64,000 bases of DNA, from positions 62,001 to 126,000 of the forward strand of contig JALONQ010000005.1 in the NCBI GenBank assembly GCA_025454835.1. The letters are read 5' to 3'. This stretch comes from Bacteroidota bacterium (GTDB taxonomy: Bacteria > Bacteroidota > Ignavibacteria > UBA10030). Below, piece after piece: positions 9,170 to 20,171 of the stretch. Position 1 is the first letter of the stretch, and the number at the start of each line of letters is the position of its first letter. The position numbers and the translations under genes were made by a program. Below the pieces are notes generated by a model. The model searched no databases. It saw only the letters and a list, made by a program, of their open reading frames with translations, and was not told the DNA's origin.

Positions 9170-10531
9170 TTAGGGGACATTCCAGCCGGCCGGTAGGCGA
9201 CCATCGACCACGATGCCCTGATTCGCCGTCAGTTCCCAGCTTTGAAGGTCCGTGTTGAAGAGATACAGGTTCTTGTTCCGGAAGGTCGCCCCTTCCTGGA
9301 TGATGTGGCAGTTGTCGTAGCAGGATTTACCCGCGCCGACCTGCGTCCGGGAGGTCCAACGCAGCGTGTTGTGTGCCGTGGTGTACTTGTAGGTCGGCCG
9401 AACGCTGAAGTTTGCCAGGTTGGCCGTGCCGTAGTTCTTCCAGCTATCGGGGGCCATCAGCGACTGGCGAAGGGTGGCGAACTTGAACGGCTGGTTGTTG
9501 AACGGAGAACGCTTGGTGTCGGGGATCGGGTTCATGCCGATCTTGAACCCCATGTACGACGGGACGCGCGCTCCTTCGCCGCCGATGTGGCACGACCCGC
9601 AGTTGTTGTAATTCTGCGAGTGGCAGGCGCCGCAGTTGAACGTGTTGATGTGCGTCCTGTGGTAGACATTGGATGACGCTAACGCGCTATGGCAGTCGGT
9701 GCACTCGGGCATCATGGGCACCTTGTAGCGCTGGTCGTAGACCTGGCCGTTGCCGTGCAATTCCGTCTTGCCGTGGCAATTGACGCAATGACCGACGGCC
9801 GACAGGTGCACGTCGGGCACGGTGCCCGTCCCGATGCCGAAGTAGGCGTGCCCGCCGCGGCTGGTATGACATGCGACGCAGTTGTCCGTCATGTCGGGGC
9901 GCTTGTTGAACTTGTGGCCATTCAGCAGTCCTCCGCCCCCTGCCTTTGGGCGGTTGACGTGGCAGTCGCCGCAGCCGCCGTGACATTTGGCGCAATTGGC
10001 CTTGTAGCCAGCCTGCAACTCAGCCGGGAGCTGACTGAAGCTCGTCACACCGCTTCGCAGGGCCACCATGCTCTTCTGGCCCCAGCCTTCCTTGTGGATG
10101 CTGTTGTGGAACGAGGCGTTGATGGCGGCGTGGCAGGGGGAGCACTTCACTTCGTGCACTTCCGACGGATGTCGGATAAAATCGCCGCCGTGTGCGAGCG
10201 CCTTGTCTGACGTGGTGCCGTTGCCGCCGTGACACGAGACGCACCCGTGGCGGCCATGCGTCGACGCCTTGAAGGCTGCAAACCCATCGCCCCCCATGAA
10301 CACGCGGTCGTACGGCTCGATGTGCGGAATGTCACCCCCGCATCCGCCGCCCGCCGCGGCCGTATCGGGAGAGGCGATCGCCTTCAGGAGCGGATAGTTC
10401 GTGTGACAGCCTTCGCATGACGCCTCAGTCGCACCGCCGATCGTATCCTCATCGGAGGGAGCTTGTTTCTCGTTGCAGCCGACGCCGAGCGCTCCGGCTA
10501 GGAGCAGGGTCAACAACAGGGTCTGTTTCAT
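9170..10531 (-). CDS. Multiheme cytochrome c lipoprotein (10 CxxCH plus one CxxxCH)
   Basis: 453 aa. Lipobox LGVGC with Cys19. I count ten CxxCH haem-binding motifs (CEGCH, CVSCH, CSPCH, CAKCH, CGDCH, CVACH, CVNCH, CTDCH, CGACH, CGSCH), plus CYDNCH near the C-terminus, a CxxxCH spacing that can also take haem c. Many extra His residues can serve as distal ligands. Pairs such as CAKCHGGCGDCH put two haems very close. The protein should carry electrons on the periplasmic face of a membrane. I cannot assign a substrate. Its start overlaps the marR stop (ATGA), and a double-rhodanese lipoprotein follows, hinting at sulfur or thiol redox chemistry. Confidence 0.92.
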   Translation of the reverse strand: MKQTLLLTLLLAGALGVGCNEKQAPSDEDTIGGATEASCEGCHTNYPLLKAIASPDTAAAGGGCGGDIPHIEPYDRVFMGGDGFAAFKASTHGRHGCVSCHGGNGTTSDKALAHGGDFIRHPSEVHEVKCSPCHAAINASFHNSIHKEGWGQKSMVALRSGVTSFSQLPAELQAGYKANCAKCHGGCGDCHVNRPKAGGGGLLNGHKFNKRPDMTDNCVACHTSRGGHAYFGIGTGTVPDVHLSAVGHCVNCHGKTELHGNGQVYDQRYKVPMMPECTDCHSALASSNVYHRTHINTFNCGACHSQNYNNCGSCHIGGEGARVPSYMGFKIGMNPIPDTKRSPFNNQPFKFATLRQSLMAPDSWKNYGTANLANFSVRPTYKYTTAHNTLRWTSRTQVGAGKSCYDNCHIIQEGATFRNKNLYLFNTDLQSWELTANQGIVVDGRLPAGWNVP

Positions 10532-11031
10532 GCGTTCTGTTCCTCAGGGGTGCGTGTCCGCGCCGTCAACCCGCGGCGCCTCGTCGCCGACCAGGCGACG
10601 ACCGAATTCAGCATGTCGCGCAATCCCTCCACGACCTGCCGCTGCCGCTCAACTGGAAGCGATGCGAGGATCTCAGCATGCATCTCACTCGACCGCCGAT
10701 CGACGGCCGAAAGCAAGGCCGTTCCCGACGGGGTCATGCACAGCAACGCACCGCGCCGGTCGTCAGGGTCTTCTTCGCGCGTCACCAAGCCGGCGACGAC
10801 GAGTACGTCGACGATGCGGGTCAAGCGGCTTCCGCTCATGCCCAGCCGCTCATGCAGCTCTCGTTGGCGCAGGACCGCTTCGCCTCCGAACATGCGCAGC
10901 ACCCGAAGCTCCGACGGGGCGAGGTCGAACTCGGCCGCCATCGCCGCCTCCTTCACCTGGCAGTGAACGAGGAGCTGGAATGTCAACTGGGCGACTTCCA
11001 TCGAGAGCGATATGGTCGGCGGCGTGCTCAC
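10528..11031 (-). CDS. MarR family transcriptional regulator
   Basis: 167 aa from the GTG at 11031. The frame is open to a TTG at 11061, but that codon lies at the predicted transcription start inside the operator, so GTG 11031 or ATG 11001 is more likely; neither has a strong ribosome site. The winged helix is clear: LAPSELRVLRMFGG, the recognition region LGMSGSRLTRIVDVLVVAGLV, and the wing EDPDDRRGALLCMTPSG. MarR proteins usually repress their own operon until a ligand or oxidant releases them. Its stop overlaps the cytochrome start. A perfect dyad over its promoter (11049-11071) fits autoregulation. Confidence 0.88.
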   Translation of the reverse strand: MSTPPTISLSMEVAQLTFQLLVHCQVKEAAMAAEFDLAPSELRVLRMFGGEAVLRQRELHERLGMSGSRLTRIVDVLVVAGLVTREEDPDDRRGALLCMTPSGTALLSAVDRRSSEMHAEILASLPVERQRQVVEGLRDMLNSVVAWSATRRRGLTARTRTPEEQNA

Positions 11032-11048
11032 ATTAGCGTGCGCTTCAC

Positions 11049-11071
11049 AATAGTTGCCCAATGCAACTATT
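11049..11071. promoter_or_regulatory. Perfect palindromic operator for the MarR protein
   Basis: Two 9-base arms, AATAGTTGC and GCAACTATT, are exact inverted copies separated by CCAAT. Size and the TTGC-N5-GCAA core are typical of MarR-family operators. It overlaps the end of the -10 box (11069-11074) and the expected start of transcription, so binding would block initiation. Confidence 0.75.
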
Positions 11072-11098
11072 ATGCCAGTTAATGATTGTGAATATCAA
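11069..11098 (-). promoter_or_regulatory. Promoter of the marR-cytochrome-rhodanese operon
   Basis: Read on the minus strand: TTGATA (11093-11098), 18-base spacer, CATAAT (11069-11074). Each box matches the sigma-70 consensus in five of six bases. Transcription would start near 11062, leaving a short leader before GTG 11031. Confidence 0.65.
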
Positions 11099-11189
11099 TG
11101 ATTTTAGAAGAAACGATTGCGTTCGTGGGAACCGGAAGGACCGGTACTGCAGATATGCGAGGCGGAGAACGGGACTCCCAGAAATGCAA

Positions 11190-11211
11190 CAGGGTCCCCG
11201 GAGGGACCCTG
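11190..11211 (-). terminator. Stem-loop terminator after the 11240-11803 lipoprotein gene
   Basis: A perfect 9-bp stem (CAGGGTCCC/GGGACCCTG) with a 4-base loop, about 30 bases past the stop at 11240. In the minus direction it is followed by TTGCATTTCT. It insulates the marR promoter downstream. Confidence 0.65.
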
Positions 11212-11239
11212 CTCCAAAATCTTCGAAGATCGGAATGCG

Positions 11240-11803
11240 CTAGGGCACTGCGACCACTGATTCAACCATGGCGTCGAATTCCATCGCCGCGCCATCAGCC
11301 ACGCCCTTCGGGGCCGTCAGCTTGAAAAAGACCGTTCCACCCGGGGCCGAGATCACCGCACCCAGAAGCTTGTAGTTTTCTTTTCGTCCCTGGGACTGCA
11401 TCATCGGACCGCTTGGCGAAAGAAACGCTCCTTCGACCGCAACGGTCGTCACCGCGATCTCTCCGACCTTGCGATCCTTCCTTTCCGTCGTTACGCCATT
11501 CTCGAATTGTGCCACCCAACGTTCGATGTTGAGGTCGACGTCCCCACCCTGCCCCGCGCCAAAGAAGAAGACAGCGCATTCGCCCTCTTCTGCCGTCCCT
11601 TCGACAGCTGGCAGCGTGTACGTCGCCGCCCGCATCATCCTCGGGGGCGACTTCATCCACCTGGAGGGATAGGACCAAATGATCCCGCCAACCGCCGCGT
11701 CCTCTGTCTCCTTTGTCATGGGAACGTTCGACGATCTGGAACCTCCGCCACAACCCATGAACATCAGACCGGCCACAAGGAACAGAATTGCCATTCTCAT
11801 CAT
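11240..11803 (-). CDS. Putative lipoprotein of unknown function
   Basis: 187 aa from the ATG at 11803, which has AAAGG eight bases upstream; other in-frame ATGs at 11809 and 11800 are close. Hydrophobic leader and lipobox MFMGC followed by GGGS predict an envelope lipoprotein. The mature part (about 165 aa) has alternating strands (WSYPSRWMK, TYTLPA, CAVFFFG, IAVTTVAVEGAFL, TVFFKLTAPKG) and looks like a small beta-sandwich. I recognise no family with certainty. It is a single gene with its own terminator at 11190-11211 and is divergent from the membrane protein at 11867. Confidence 0.75.
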   Translation of the reverse strand: MMRMAILFLVAGLMFMGCGGGSRSSNVPMTKETEDAAVGGIIWSYPSRWMKSPPRMMRAATYTLPAVEGTAEEGECAVFFFGAGQGGDVDLNIERWVAQFENGVTTERKDRKVGEIAVTTVAVEGAFLSPSGPMMQSQGRKENYKLLGAVISAPGGTVFFKLTAPKGVADGAAMEFDAMVESVVAVP

Positions 11804-11866
11804 GTACATCACCTTTTGGATTATTGTCGGAACTTCTCTAATGTAAGGGAAAGGAACGAAAAAAGC

Positions 11867-12574
11867 GTGACCGGATTCGCTCTCGGCTCCGTCTTGCACG
11901 GCGGCATTCTACTGGCCATCGTGGCGCTTGGTGCGACGGTCGGGCTCGCCATACGCCGTCGGCGCCTTTCTGCGCGCACCGTACCTGCCTTGGGCCTTGC
12001 CCTCGCAGCCTCGGAATCGGTCTGGTACATCCACCTGATGAACGGTCCCTGGCCCTTGTGGCCGGGCATGCTTCCCCTCCATCTCTGCGACCTCACCGTC
12101 TGGCTGACCGTTCTGGCAGCCACGCGTTCCTCGTCGCGCTTCTTTTCCGTCGCCTACTATTGGGGATTGGCAGGTACGACCATGGCCCTGCTGACGCCCG
12201 ACGTGCAGGGGCTTTCGTGGAATTACCCAACCGTCCAGTTCTTCATCTCCCACGGTCTCGTCGTGGCCACGCTCTTGGCGATGGCCGTCGCGAACGCCGT
12301 TCCGATCGATCGGCGCTCCTGGCGCACCGCGTTCGTCCTCCTTCATCTCTATGCAGCCATCATCGGCGCGTTCAACGCGGTGTTCGGCACCAACTATCTC
12401 TATCTCATGGAGAAGCCTTCCGGGGCGACGTTGTTCGACCTCATGGGTCCTTGGCCGTGGTATCTTCTGTCCGCGGATGTCATCGGCGCCGCGCTGTTCT
12501 TCCTGCTCTCCCTGCCCCTGAAGCGACGACGCCCCGCCGAGCATCGTCTCGACAAGGCGTCCTCTGCTTCCTGA
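11867..12574 (+). CDS. YwaF/TIGR02206-like integral membrane protein
   Basis: 235 aa from a GTG at 11867, with AAAGGAA upstream though spaced long. About six or seven hydrophobic segments. The motifs match the YwaF/TIGR02206 family: WPLWPGMLPLHLCDL near residue 60-75, SWNYPTVQFFISHG, and the loop FGTNYLYLMEKPSG followed by GPWPWY. Family length is about 220-240 aa, so it is complete. Function is not established. It is convergent with gpsA, whose stop is 15 bases downstream. Confidence 0.85.
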   Translation: MTGFALGSVLHGGILLAIVALGATVGLAIRRRRLSARTVPALGLALAASESVWYIHLMNGPWPLWPGMLPLHLCDLTVWLTVLAATRSSSRFFSVAYYWGLAGTTMALLTPDVQGLSWNYPTVQFFISHGLVVATLLAMAVANAVPIDRRSWRTAFVLLHLYAAIIGAFNAVFGTNYLYLMEKPSGATLFDLMGPWPWYLLSADVIGAALFFLLSLPLKRRRPAEHRLDKASSAS

Positions 12575-12588
12575 CCGAACACCGGACC

Positions 12589-13584
12589 TCATTCCGCCTT
12601 GGCGTCGCGGGTCATGAGGTCGAACGTCGCTTGCGTCGGGTCCTTCCCCTCGAACAGGACGTGGTAGACCTCATACGCCATCGGCATGTCAACGTGGTGC
12701 TTCTTCGACAGCTCGTGGATGGCCTTTGAGGTCGCAACGCCTTCGGCCACCATGACCATCTCTTTGAGAACGTCCTCGAGCTTGCGGCCCTTTCCGACCT
12801 GCTCGCCGACGTGGCGATTGCGGCTGTGCCGGCTCATGCACGTGACGATCAGGTCCCCGATGCCCGACAATCCGGCAAACGTGATCGGCTGGGCCCCCAT
12901 TTTCACGCCGAGCCGCGTGATCTCGTACACGCCGCGCGTCATGATGGCCGCCTTCGTATTGTCGCCGAACCCGGCGCCGTCGCTGATGCCCGCCGCAATA
13001 GCAATGACGTTCTTGATGGCCCCCCCCAGCTCCACGCCCCGGATGTCGTCGTTGACGTACACGCGAAAATACGGCGTGATGAACGCGTCTTGAACGAGCT
13101 TGGCGGTCTTGTGCCGAAAGGACGACGCGACGACGGCGGTCGGGATCTTGCGGCACACCTCCTCGGCATGGCTCGGTCCCGACAGGATCGCGAGGTTCTC
13201 CTTCCGTTCATGCTGGAGCACGTCAAGGAGCACCTCGGACATTGTCATGAGCGAGGATGCCTCGATCCCTTTGGCGACATTGCAGATGACGGTGCTCTTG
13301 AGGTCAAGATGGCGGATCTTCTCGAGGACCGAGCGGAGGAACTGCGCGGGGACCGCGGCGACGATCATGTCGCGGTCGGTGCACGCCGATTCGACGTCGG
13401 TGGAGATCTGCAAGAGCGGGGGAAGCGGAACGCCCGGAAGGAACGCCTCGTTGACGCGCGTCGCGCGCATCTTTTCCGCCTGAGTGTCCTTGTAGGTCCA
13501 CAGGGTGACCTGGTGCCCCTTCTCCACAAGGACCAACGCAAGCGTGGTGCCCCAACTGCCGGCGCCCAATACGGTGACGTTCAT
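12589..13584 (-). CDS. gpsA: NAD(P)H-dependent glycerol-3-phosphate dehydrogenase
   Basis: 331 aa. Reduces dihydroxyacetone phosphate to sn-glycerol 3-phosphate for phospholipid synthesis. The Rossmann motif VLGAGSWGTTLA is at residues 4-15. The substrate and catalytic region is intact: GPSHAEEV and the GGAIKNVIAIAAGISDGAGFGDNTKAA block with the catalytic Lys. It follows plsY in the same direction with an 83-base gap, so the acceptor glycerol phosphate and its acyltransferase are made from one transcript. Confidence 0.97.
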   Translation of the reverse strand: MNVTVLGAGSWGTTLALVLVEKGHQVTLWTYKDTQAEKMRATRVNEAFLPGVPLPPLLQISTDVESACTDRDMIVAAVPAQFLRSVLEKIRHLDLKSTVICNVAKGIEASSLMTMSEVLLDVLQHERKENLAILSGPSHAEEVCRKIPTAVVASSFRHKTAKLVQDAFITPYFRVYVNDDIRGVELGGAIKNVIAIAAGISDGAGFGDNTKAAIMTRGVYEITRLGVKMGAQPITFAGLSGIGDLIVTCMSRHSRNRHVGEQVGKGRKLEDVLKEMVMVAEGVATSKAIHELSKKHHVDMPMAYEVYHVLFEGKDPTQATFDLMTRDAKAE

Positions 13585-13667
13585 GTTCGGACTGTGTCGG
13601 GTCGGTCCCAGCGTCGCGACATCCCCGGTTCACGCACGCGCGGCTGGGGCCTGAGTGCTCGAAGCGG

Positions 13668-14348
13668 TCAGTTCTCGGAGGAACGCTTGCCCGAAAAGCT
13701 GGTGATCTTGTGCTCCGTACCGGCGATCAGACGACGGATGTTCGTCCGGTGGGAGTAGAGGAGGAAGAGCGCGACGCCGACGCTGAAGTACACGAGCGTA
13801 CCGTAGCTCGGGATCTCGTCCATCAGGATGTTGTAGCGAACGACGAGCGACAGCGGAAAAGCGACGGCCGCCGCAATGGAGCCGAGCGACACGTAGCGCG
13901 AAGCAAGGAACACCACCGCGAAGATCGTCAGCGAGACGGCGAACTCGGTGGGGGCCACGCCGAGCAGCATGCCGGCCGCCGTCGCGATCCCTTTGCCGCC
14001 CCGGAATCCGGCGAACACCGTCCAGACGTGGCCGACAATGGCCGCCGCGCCGCAGATGATCTGGACGATCGTGAAATCGTCAAAAGGTGTCTGGTTGTAG
14101 AACGGCAGTGACGGGTCCCAAAAAAGCCGGGCGACCAACGTCGTCGCCACGACACCCTTGAGTGCGTCGACCAGCATCACAAACACGCCTGACTTCCATC
14201 CCAGCACCCGGAAAACATTCGTCCCGCCGGCATTGCCGCTCCCCTTGGTGCGGATATCGAAGCCATGCCTCCATTTGGACAGCATGACTGCCGTCGGGAT
14301 GGACCCGACGATGTAGCTCAGAAGCACCACGAGGAGCATGTTGAACAT
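13668..14348 (-). CDS. plsY: Glycerol-3-phosphate acyltransferase PlsY
   Basis: 226 aa, integral membrane. Transfers the acyl group from acyl-phosphate to position 1 of glycerol 3-phosphate. Motifs: GSGNAGGTNVFRVLG near residues 37-51, GHVWTVFAGFRGGKGIATAAG near 101-121, and the third block GSIAAAVAFPLSLV. Five or so membrane spans. Together with gpsA downstream it forms a short phospholipid-entry operon. A candidate promoter lies at 14397-14425. Confidence 0.95.
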   Translation of the reverse strand: MFNMLLVVLLSYIVGSIPTAVMLSKWRHGFDIRTKGSGNAGGTNVFRVLGWKSGVFVMLVDALKGVVATTLVARLFWDPSLPFYNQTPFDDFTIVQIICGAAAIVGHVWTVFAGFRGGKGIATAAGMLLGVAPTEFAVSLTIFAVVFLASRYVSLGSIAAAVAFPLSLVVRYNILMDEIPSYGTLVYFSVGVALFLLYSHRTNIRRLIAGTEHKITSFSGKRSSEN

Positions 14349-14396
14349 GGACGAACCTCATCGAAGGTGGTGTGTCAACAATGCATACATTCTGAC

Positions 14397-14425
14397 ATAT
14401 TATCAGATTCCACGGAAAAAGGCAA
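14397..14425 (-). promoter_or_regulatory. Candidate plsY-gpsA promoter with a small dyad
   Basis: Minus strand: TTGCCT (14420-14425), 17 bases, TAATAT (14397-14402). An imperfect dyad with 7-base arms (AATCTGA/TCAGAAT, 14389-14409, one mismatch) covers the -10 box. Only four of six bases match the consensus in each box, so this is tentative. Confidence 0.4.
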
Positions 14426-14440
14426 GAACGAGAAACGGTC

Positions 14441-15157
14441 TTACTCTGGGCGGCCGAGCAGCCGCTCGTGGATCAGCTCGGCCAGGTCCAGGTCTTCCTT
14501 CGTGGTGATCTTGATGTTGTCATACGAGCCCTCGACGATCCGAGGTCGGACGCCGATCCGTTCGACCAAGGCCGCTTCGTCGGTCGAGTAGAACCGGTCC
14601 TTGGCAGCCTGACGGAACGCCTTCTGCAGGATGTCTGCCCGGAAGGTCTGGGGCGTTTGCACCATCCACAGGGCAGAGCGGTCCAGCGTCTCATCGAAGA
14701 ATCGCCCCCCCCGTGAGCGCCGGATGGTGTCCTTCGGCTGGACGGCCAGCACGGCCGCACCGTGCTCCTTGCAGGCCGCGATCGATTGCGCGATCTTCTT
14801 TGGCTCGATGAACGGCCGGACCCCGTCATGGACCATGATGATGTCCGAAGGTCTCGCCCGGAGCGTCTTCAGCACGAGCGCCACGGAATCCTGCCGTTGG
14901 TCCCCCCCGACGATCACCTTGCTGACCTTGTGCAGACGGTAGCGACTGACGATCGATTCCATGTCGACGATCGCCGAGACCGGGACGGCGACCGCGACTT
15001 CGTCCACATCGGAGCAGTGTTCGAACCGCTGGAGCGTATGAACGATGATCGGCTTGCTGCGGAGCAGCAGGAACTGCTTGCGCGTAGCTCCGCCCAGCCG
15101 CAAGCCCGAGCCGGCGGCAGGAACGATCGCAAACACCTTTGGACGTCGCGCGGGCAT
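14441..15157 (-). CDS. ispD: 2-C-methyl-D-erythritol 4-phosphate cytidylyltransferase
   Basis: 238 aa. Couples MEP to CTP to give CDP-ME in the non-mevalonate isoprenoid pathway. The nucleotide-binding loop PAAGSGLRLGGATRKQFL is at residues 13-30 (the Arg and Lys contact CTP). Further family motifs are VVGGDQRQDSV, VHDGVRPFI and DTIRRSRGG, and the C-terminal DEAALVERIG. Length is usual. No ribosome site is obvious before the start. It stands between plsY and queA, separated from queA by a repeat. Confidence 0.95.
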   Translation of the reverse strand: MPARRPKVFAIVPAAGSGLRLGGATRKQFLLLRSKPIIVHTLQRFEHCSDVDEVAVAVPVSAIVDMESIVSRYRLHKVSKVIVGGDQRQDSVALVLKTLRARPSDIIMVHDGVRPFIEPKKIAQSIAACKEHGAAVLAVQPKDTIRRSRGGRFFDETLDRSALWMVQTPQTFRADILQKAFRQAAKDRFYSTDEAALVERIGVRPRIVEGSYDNIKITTKEDLDLAELIHERLLGRPE

Positions 15158-15193
15158 AGAGAGAAGAGCTTATCCCCAAAGAACACGGACGAT

Positions 15194-15263
15194 CACGAAG
15201 TGTAAGGGGAGAAAACGACGCGACGATCCCCTCCGCTTCGTGTCTCTTCGTGTCAATTCGTGG
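15194..15263. repeat. Intergenic inverted repeat (CACGAAG type)
   Basis: CACGAAGTGTAAGGGGA (15194-15210) pairs with TCCCCTCCGCTTCGTG (15227-15242) with two or three mismatches. A further CTTCGTG/ATTCGTGG tail to 15263 echoes CACGGA at about 15184. This is the ACGAAG-type intergenic element common in environmental genomes. It fills the gap between ispD and queA. Confidence 0.6.
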
Positions 15264-15291
15264 ATCCCGTTTCCAGGTCTACCGGGAGCGA

Positions 15292-16329
15292 TCACAGCAG
15301 CAACATCGCGTCGCCGTACGAATAGAACCGATACCCTTCCTTGATCGCCCGCTTGTACTGGCGCATCAGGAATTCATGGCCCACGAAGGCGCTCACGAGC
15401 ATCAACAGCGTCGATTCGGGGAGATGGAAGTTCGTGATGAGCCGGTCCGTGATCCTGAACTCGTGCGGAGGGAAGATGAACTTGTCCGTCCATCCCCGGG
15501 CGGGCTTCACGTGGCCGTCGGATGTGACGCTCGATTCCACCGCGCGGCAAGCGCTCGTGCCCACGACGAAGACATTCTTTTTGTTGTCGATCGCCTTGTT
15601 GATGATATGCGCCGACTCGGCGGGGATCTCGTAGTACTCCGAGTCCATCTTGTGCTTCGTCAGGTCCTCGACCTCGACGGACCGGAACGTGCCAAGGCCG
15701 ACATGGAGCACGACGGGGGCGATCTTCACACCCTTCTTCTCGATCTTCTTCAGAAGGGCCTTTGTGAAGTGGAGCCCGGCGGTCGGCGCCGCGACGGCGC
15801 CCAGGACGCGGGCGTACACGGTCTGGTACGATTCCTTGTCCTTGTTCGTGGGATCGCGCTTGATGTAGGGCGGCAGAGGCGTCAGTCCGATGCGTTCGAT
15901 GATCTTGAAGAAGTCACCTTTGTGGTTGAAGCGCACCGTGCGGCCACGAGACGTCGTGTTATCGATGACCTCGCACCACAGCTTGCCGTCGTCGAAGAAG
16001 ATCTTGTTGCCGATCCGCACCTTGCGCGCCGGGTCGACGATGACGTCCCAAATGTTCTCTTCCGCGTTCAGTTCACGCAACAGAAAGACCTCGATCCGGG
16101 CGTTTGTTTTTTCCTTCTTCCCGTACAGTCTCGCCTGGAAGACCCGGGTCTCGTTCACGACGAGAACGTCTCCCTTCTGGAGATACTCGGCGACGTCCGT
16201 GAATCGCTTGTCCTCCGCCGTCTCTGTGGCGCGGTTGAGGACCATCAACTTCGAATGGTCGCGTGGAGAGACCGGGTGCTTCGCCACGAGGTTGCGGGGA
16301 AGCGGGTAGCGAAAATCCGAGAGCTTCAT
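15292..16329 (-). CDS. queA: S-adenosylmethionine:tRNA ribosyltransferase-isomerase
   Basis: 345 aa. Transfers and isomerises ribose from SAM onto 7-aminomethyl-7-deazaguanine in tRNA to give epoxyqueuosine. Motifs: the N-terminal [21 protein letters not shown], the central [21 protein letters not shown] with the PTAGLHF block, and the C-terminal [18 protein letters not shown]. Full length. AAGGA lies about nine bases before the ATG. It is downstream of ppdK in the same direction, separated by 100 bases that hold a GC-rich hairpin. Confidence 0.96.
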   Translation of the reverse strand: MKLSDFRYPLPRNLVAKHPVSPRDHSKLMVLNRATETAEDKRFTDVAEYLQKGDVLVVNETRVFQARLYGKKEKTNARIEVFLLRELNAEENIWDVIVDPARKVRIGNKIFFDDGKLWCEVIDNTTSRGRTVRFNHKGDFFKIIERIGLTPLPPYIKRDPTNKDKESYQTVYARVLGAVAAPTAGLHFTKALLKKIEKKGVKIAPVVLHVGLGTFRSVEVEDLTKHKMDSEYYEIPAESAHIINKAIDNKKNVFVVGTSACRAVESSVTSDGHVKPARGWTDKFIFPPHEFRITDRLITNFHLPESTLLMLVSAFVGHEFLMRQYKRAIKEGYRFYSYGDAMLLL

Positions 16330-16369
16330 TGCTCGTTGTCCTTCGATTCATGATCGGACCGCCCGGGCC

Positions 16370-16393
16370 CCGGCGCGCGACGATGCGCGCCGG
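16370..16393 (-). terminator. GC-rich stem-loop between ppdK and queA
   Basis: A perfect 9-bp stem (CCGGCGCGC/GCGCGCCGG) with a 6-base loop, 37 bases past the ppdK stop. No T tract follows, so it may be a pause, an mRNA-stabilising hairpin or a Rho-assisted terminator. Confidence 0.4.
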
Positions 16394-16429
16394 AACCCTG
16401 CGGATGGTCCATGCAATGGCCTGAAAGCC

Positions 16430-19180
<2,751 letters not shown>

Positions 19181-19238
19181 GGTGACGGTGCTTCCTTTCT
19201 GGACTGTGGAGTGATTGTTCGTAGCTGGGAAGATCAGA

Positions 19239-19375
19239 CACGGACCGCCAAGGACGCCAAGGCGAAGGAAATCGTTGCAGCGCCAAGAGCGACAAGGTGA
19301 GGTCGTGGTAGTCGTGAACTATCTTCGATGGAACTTCATTCCTTCCGTTGTGCTTGGCGCTCTTTTCGAACCGTG
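19239..19375. repeat. Intergenic imperfect inverted repeat upstream of ppdK
   Basis: Left arm 19239-19272 (CACGG, then AAGGACGCCAAGG, then GAAGGAAAT) pairs imperfectly with right arm 19337-19375 (ATTCCTTCCG, CTTGGCGCTCTT, CCGTG). It is the same word family as 6774-6882. It occupies most of the 205-base gap between ppdK and the amidotransferase gene. Confidence 0.5.
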
Positions 19376-19385
19376 ATTGACACCG

Positions 19386-20105
19386 CTATCGTCCTTCATT
19401 GCCCCGCTCCGCTCGGAACCGCCTCACATCCTTCAGAAACAGCCCTGCCAGGTTCCTCGAGAGCAAGTGATCCGGAAGGCGCTCTGGATGCCATTGAACC
19501 CCCATCAGGAATGGCATTCCCTCTTTCGACGACCACTCGACCGCTTCGATGACGCCATCGGGAGCGAACCCGGTCGCCTGCAGCCCGTTGCCCAGACGGT
19601 CCAGCGCCTGGTGGTGTGATGTATTCACCGGCGTCTCCCGGGCCCCGGCCGCAAAAAAGAGCATGGCATGCGGGTCCACATGCAACGGGTGCTCCCCCGG
19701 TCCGCGATGATCGTTGAACCCCAACGAGGCCAGGTCGTGATGCAGACTCCCTCCCAGGGCGACGTTCAACACCTGCACACCGCGGCAGACCGCCAGCATC
19801 GGCAGGTTTCGCTCAAGCACCTGCTCGATCAGCCGCATCTCGAAGATGTCCCGTTCGAGGACAACCCCTTCAGTCCGATCGAGGAGGTCGTCGCGTCCAT
19901 AGAATTTTGGATGCACATCGCCACCGCCGGTGAGGAGGACGCCGTCCAGGTCCTCGACCCGCACCTGATGCTCCGCCCGCGTCGACAGCAGCTGGAGGTC
20001 GAGGTCCGCATCCAGTCCACGAAGCCACGCGCGGTACTCGTCGACCTTCGAAGGGGTTCGATGGTCGTCGGTGATGCCAATGCGGAGAGCGCGCGTCAGT
20101 TTCAC
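19386..20105 (-). CDS. Class I glutamine amidotransferase (peptidase C26 / gamma-Glu hydrolase-like)
   Basis: 239 aa from the GTG at 20105. The frame stays open to 20237, but those codons cross an intergenic inverted repeat, and the conserved start is RIGITDDH. The catalytic triad is visible: nucleophile Cys in LAVCRGVQVLNVALGG, the His in MGVQWHPER and a following Glu. The loop LLTGGGDVHPKFYG matches gamma-glutamyl-GABA hydrolase (PuuD-like) and related C26 enzymes. It probably hydrolyses a gamma-glutamyl amide in the cytosol; the substrate is not evident. It is downstream of lpxK but separated by the repeat at 20172-20248. Confidence 0.85.
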   Translation of the reverse strand: MKLTRALRIGITDDHRTPSKVDEYRAWLRGLDADLDLQLLSTRAEHQVRVEDLDGVLLTGGGDVHPKFYGRDDLLDRTEGVVLERDIFEMRLIEQVLERNLPMLAVCRGVQVLNVALGGSLHHDLASLGFNDHRGPGEHPLHVDPHAMLFFAAGARETPVNTSHHQALDRLGNGLQATGFAPDGVIEAVEWSSKEGMPFLMGVQWHPERLPDHLLSRNLAGLFLKDVRRFRAERGNEGR

Positions 20106-20171
20106 GGACCACACTCGAAATGCGAAGGACGAGAGACAAAGCCCATGAGAAGGGTGCTGAAAAACTCCGAA

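Noticed and set aside
12811..13758. 315-codon plus-strand frame opposite gpsA
   Set aside because: Antisense shadow without recognisable features.
16370..16393. Riboswitch upstream of queA
   Set aside because: Only a simple GC hairpin without preQ1 aptamer features, and it is closer to the ppdK stop.
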